A stretch of DNA of 64,000 nt from Sinohyriopsis cumingii (taxonomy: Eukaryota > Mollusca > Bivalvia > Unionida > Unionidae): NCBI GenBank assembly GCA_028554795.2, contig CM068839.1:45601440-45665439 (forward strand). Direction: 5' to 3'. Below the pieces are notes generated by a model. It did no database searches, was not told the origin of the DNA, and worked only from the letters and a program-made list of their open reading frames with translations. Numbering within the stretch: position 1 is the first letter of the stretch; each line of letters opens with the position of its first letter. The translations under genes and the position numbers were made by a program. Positions 60,860-64,000 of the stretch are shown piece after piece.

Positions 60860-63800
60860 CACATGGATCTATTATGCTCTACATCATTCCTATGGATCTG
60901 TTATGCTCTACATCATTATTATGGATCTGTTATGCTCTACATGATTCACATGGATCTGTTATGCTCTACATCATTCACGTGGATCTGTTAAGCTCTACAT
61001 CATTCACATGGATCTGTTATTGTCTACATCATTCCTATGGATCTGTTATGCTCTACATCATTCACAGGGATCTGTTATGCTCTACATCATTCACAGGGAT
61101 CTGTTATGCTCTACATCATTCATATGGATCTGTTATGCTCTACATCATTCATACGGATCTGTTATGCTCTACATCATTTCTATGGATCTGTTATGCTCTA
61201 CATCATTCACATGGATCTGTTATGCTCTACATCATTCCTATGGAACTGTTATGCTCTACATCATTCACATGGATCTGTTATGCGCTACATCATTCATATG
61301 CATCTGTTATGCACTACATCATTCCTATGGATCTGTTATGCTCTACATCATTCCTATGGATCTGTTATGCACTACATCATTCCTATGGATCTGTTATGCT
61401 CTACATCATTCATATGGATCTGTTATGCACTACATCATTTCTATGGATCTGTTATGCTCTACCTCATTCACATGGATCTGTTATGCACTACATTATTTCT
61501 ATGGATCTGTTATGCTCTACCTCATTCACATGGGTCTGTTATGCTCTACATCATTCATATGGATCTGTTATGCTCTACATCATTCATATGGATCTGTTAT
61601 GCTTGACATCATTCATATGGATCTGTTATGCTCTACATCATTCCTATGGATCTGTTATGCGCTACATCATTCATATGGATCTGTTATGCACTACATCATT
61701 CCTATGGATCTGCTTTGCGCTACATCATTCATATGGATCTGTTATGCACTACATCATTCCTATGGATCTGTTATGCTCTACATCATTCCTATGGATCTGT
61801 TATGCACTACATCATTCCTATGAATCTGTTATGCTTTACATCATTCATATGGATCTGTTATGCACTACATTATTTCTATGGATCTGTTATGCTCTGCCTC
61901 ATTCACATGGATCTGTTATGCTATACATCATTCATATGGATCTGTTATGCACTACATTATTTCTATGGATCTGTTCTGCTCTACCTCATTCACATGGATC
62001 TGTTATGCCCTACATCATTCATATGGATCTGTTATGCACTACATCATTCACATGGATCTGTTATGCTCTACATCATTCATATGGATCTGTTATGCACTAC
62101 ATTATTTCTATGGATCTGTTATGCTCTACCTCATTCACATGGGTCTGTTATGCTCTACATCATTCATATGGATCTGTTATGCACTACATTATTTCTATGG
62201 ATCTGTTATGCTCTACCTCATTCACATGGATCTGTTATGCTCTACATCATTCATATGGATCTGTTATGCACTACATCATTCACATGGATCTGTTATGCTC
62301 TACATCATTCATATGGATTTGTTATGTCTACATCATTCACATGATCTGTTATGCTCTAAATCATTCCAATGGATCTGTTATGCTCTAAATCATTCACATG
62401 GATGTGTTATGCTCTATATCATTCATATGGATCTGTTATGCACTACATCATTTCTATGGATCTGTTATGCTCTACCTCATTCACATCGATCTGTTATGCT
62501 CTACATCATTCATATGGATCTGTTATGCACTACATTATTTCTATGGATCTGTTATGCTCTACATCATTCATATGGATCTGTTATGCTCGACATCATTCAT
62601 ATGGATCTGTTATGCTCTACATCATTCACATGGATCCGTTATGCTCTCCATCATTCACATGATCTGTTATGCTCTAAATCATTCCAATGGATCTCTTATG
62701 CTCTAAATCATTCACATGGATGTGTTATGCTCTAGATCATTCATATGGATCTGTTATGCACTATATCATTCACATGGATCTGTTATGCTCTATATCATTC
62801 CGATGGATCTGTTATGCTCTACATCATTCATATGGATCTGTCATGCTCTACATCATTCATATGGATCTGTTATGATCTACATCATTCATATGGATCTGTT
62901 ATGCTCTACATCATTCACGTGGATCTGTTATGCTCTACATCATTCATATGGATCTGTTATGCTCTACATAATTCATATGGATCTGTTATGCACAACATTA
63001 TTCACATGGATCTGTTATGCTCTACATCATTCACATGGATCTATTATGCTCTGCATCATTCATATGCATCTGTTATGCTGTACATCATTAACATGGATCT
63101 GTTATGCTCTACATCATTCACATGGATCTGTTATGCTCTACAGCATTCATATGGATCTGTTATGCTCTACATCATTCCTATGGATCTGTTATGCACTACA
63201 TCATTCACATGGATCTGTTATGCACTACATTATTCACATAGATCTGTTATGTTCTACATCATTCACATGGATCTGTTATGCTCTACATTATTCACATGGA
63301 TCTGTTATGCTCTACATCATTCATATAGATCTGTTATGCACTACATCCTTCACATGGATCTGTTATGCACTACATCATTCACATGGATCTGTCATGCTCT
63401 ACATCATTCATATGGATCTGTTATGCTCCACATCATTCACATGGATCTGTTATTCACTACATCATTCACATGGATCTGAAATGCTCTACATCATTCATAT
63501 GGATCTGTTATGCTCTACGTCATTTCTACGGATCTGTTATGCTCTAAATCATTCACATGGATCTGTTATGCTCTACATCATTCATATGGATCTGTTATGC
63601 TCTACATCATTCACATGGATCTGTTATGCTCTACATCATTCACATGGATCTGTTACGCTCTATATCATTCACATGGATCTGTTATGCTCTGCATCATTCC
63701 TATGGATCTGTTATGCTCTACAACATTTCTATGGATCTGTTATGATCTACATCATTCACATGGATCTGTTATGCTCTACATCATTCCTATGGATCTGTTA

Positions 63801-64000
63801 TGCTCTACATCATTCATATGGATGTGATATGCTCTACATCATTCCTATGGATCTTTTATGCACAATATCATTCAAATGGATCTGTTATGCACTACGTCAT
63901 TCACATGGATCTGTTATGCTCTACATCATTCATATGGATCTGTTATGCTCTACATCATTCCTATGGATCTGTTATGCTCTACATCATTTCTATGGATCTC
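60860..64000. repeat. 29-bp minisatellite, about 108 copies, continuing past the window
   Basis: Unit tcattcatatggatctgtta plus tgctctaca, 29 bp. Common variants are cattcctatgg, cattcacatgg, cattatttctatgg and tgcactaca. The unit lacks plus-strand stops in all three frames, so very long frames result (511 codons at 60853-62388), made of a 29-residue peptide encoded by three consecutive units in three frames. Substitutions fall evenly with respect to codons, so coding is unlikely. The right end is not seen. Confidence 0.97.

Noticed and set aside
60853-62388. 511-codon open frame as a repetitive protein gene
   Set aside because: It is a by-product of a 29-bp unit without stops in any plus-strand frame. 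The overlapping frames are just as long and there is no codon-position bias.

Overview
The window looks like an AT-rich, gene-poor, repeat-dominated piece of a metazoan genome. A lophotrochozoan, most likely a marine mollusc, is my best guess. That rests on retroelement types, two tRNA-derived SINE families and many minisatellites; no host gene settles the taxon. Tandem arrays cover roughly 24 kb of the 64 kb. I found no complete host gene, no rRNA, no intact tRNA and no CRISPR array.

Layout. 1-5.3 kb: a 40-bp minisatellite, a tRNA-like SINE head, then a 33-bp array. 6.4-11.5 kb: a long AT-rich array of about 35 bp. 12.5-14.7 kb: 34-bp and 32-bp arrays, two minus-strand SINEs and microsatellites. 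18.3-20.1 kb: a decayed Ty3/gypsy element on the minus strand, with gag and integrase pieces still readable between stops. 21.3-25.6 kb: a (GA)n tract, a short array and a second 40-bp array of about 85 copies ending at a SINE. 27.0-27.3 kb: a SINE of a second family. 30768-37683: a complete young LTR retrotransposon. 38-44.8 kb: short arrays and a degenerate repeat of about 140 bp that recurs at 60 kb. 47.1-47.5 and 50.14-50.23 kb: the only host-gene-like coding traces, on the minus strand. 50.3-51.7 and 53.5-54.6 kb: 68-bp and 63-67-bp arrays. 55.0-55.4 kb: a DIRS-like relic. 60.9-64 kb: a 29-bp array that runs off the window.

The centrepiece is the 6.9-kb retrotransposon. It has two 1035-bp LTRs that read as identical, a 5-bp target duplication (ACCAT), a primer-binding site and a polypurine tract. 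Its domains are of Ty3/gypsy type but ordered Gag, protease, integrase, reverse transcriptase, RNase H, which is the order of Ty1/copia and of the Gmr1-type gypsy elements. One in-frame TAG divides the coding region inside integrase, between the zinc-binding domain and the DDE core, and three of the four expected zinc ligands are replaced. Identical LTRs together with this internal damage suggest either a copy recently mobilised in trans or a derived two-ORF arrangement. A second theme is that tRNA-type SINEs repeatedly have their 3' ends directly beside tandem arrays.
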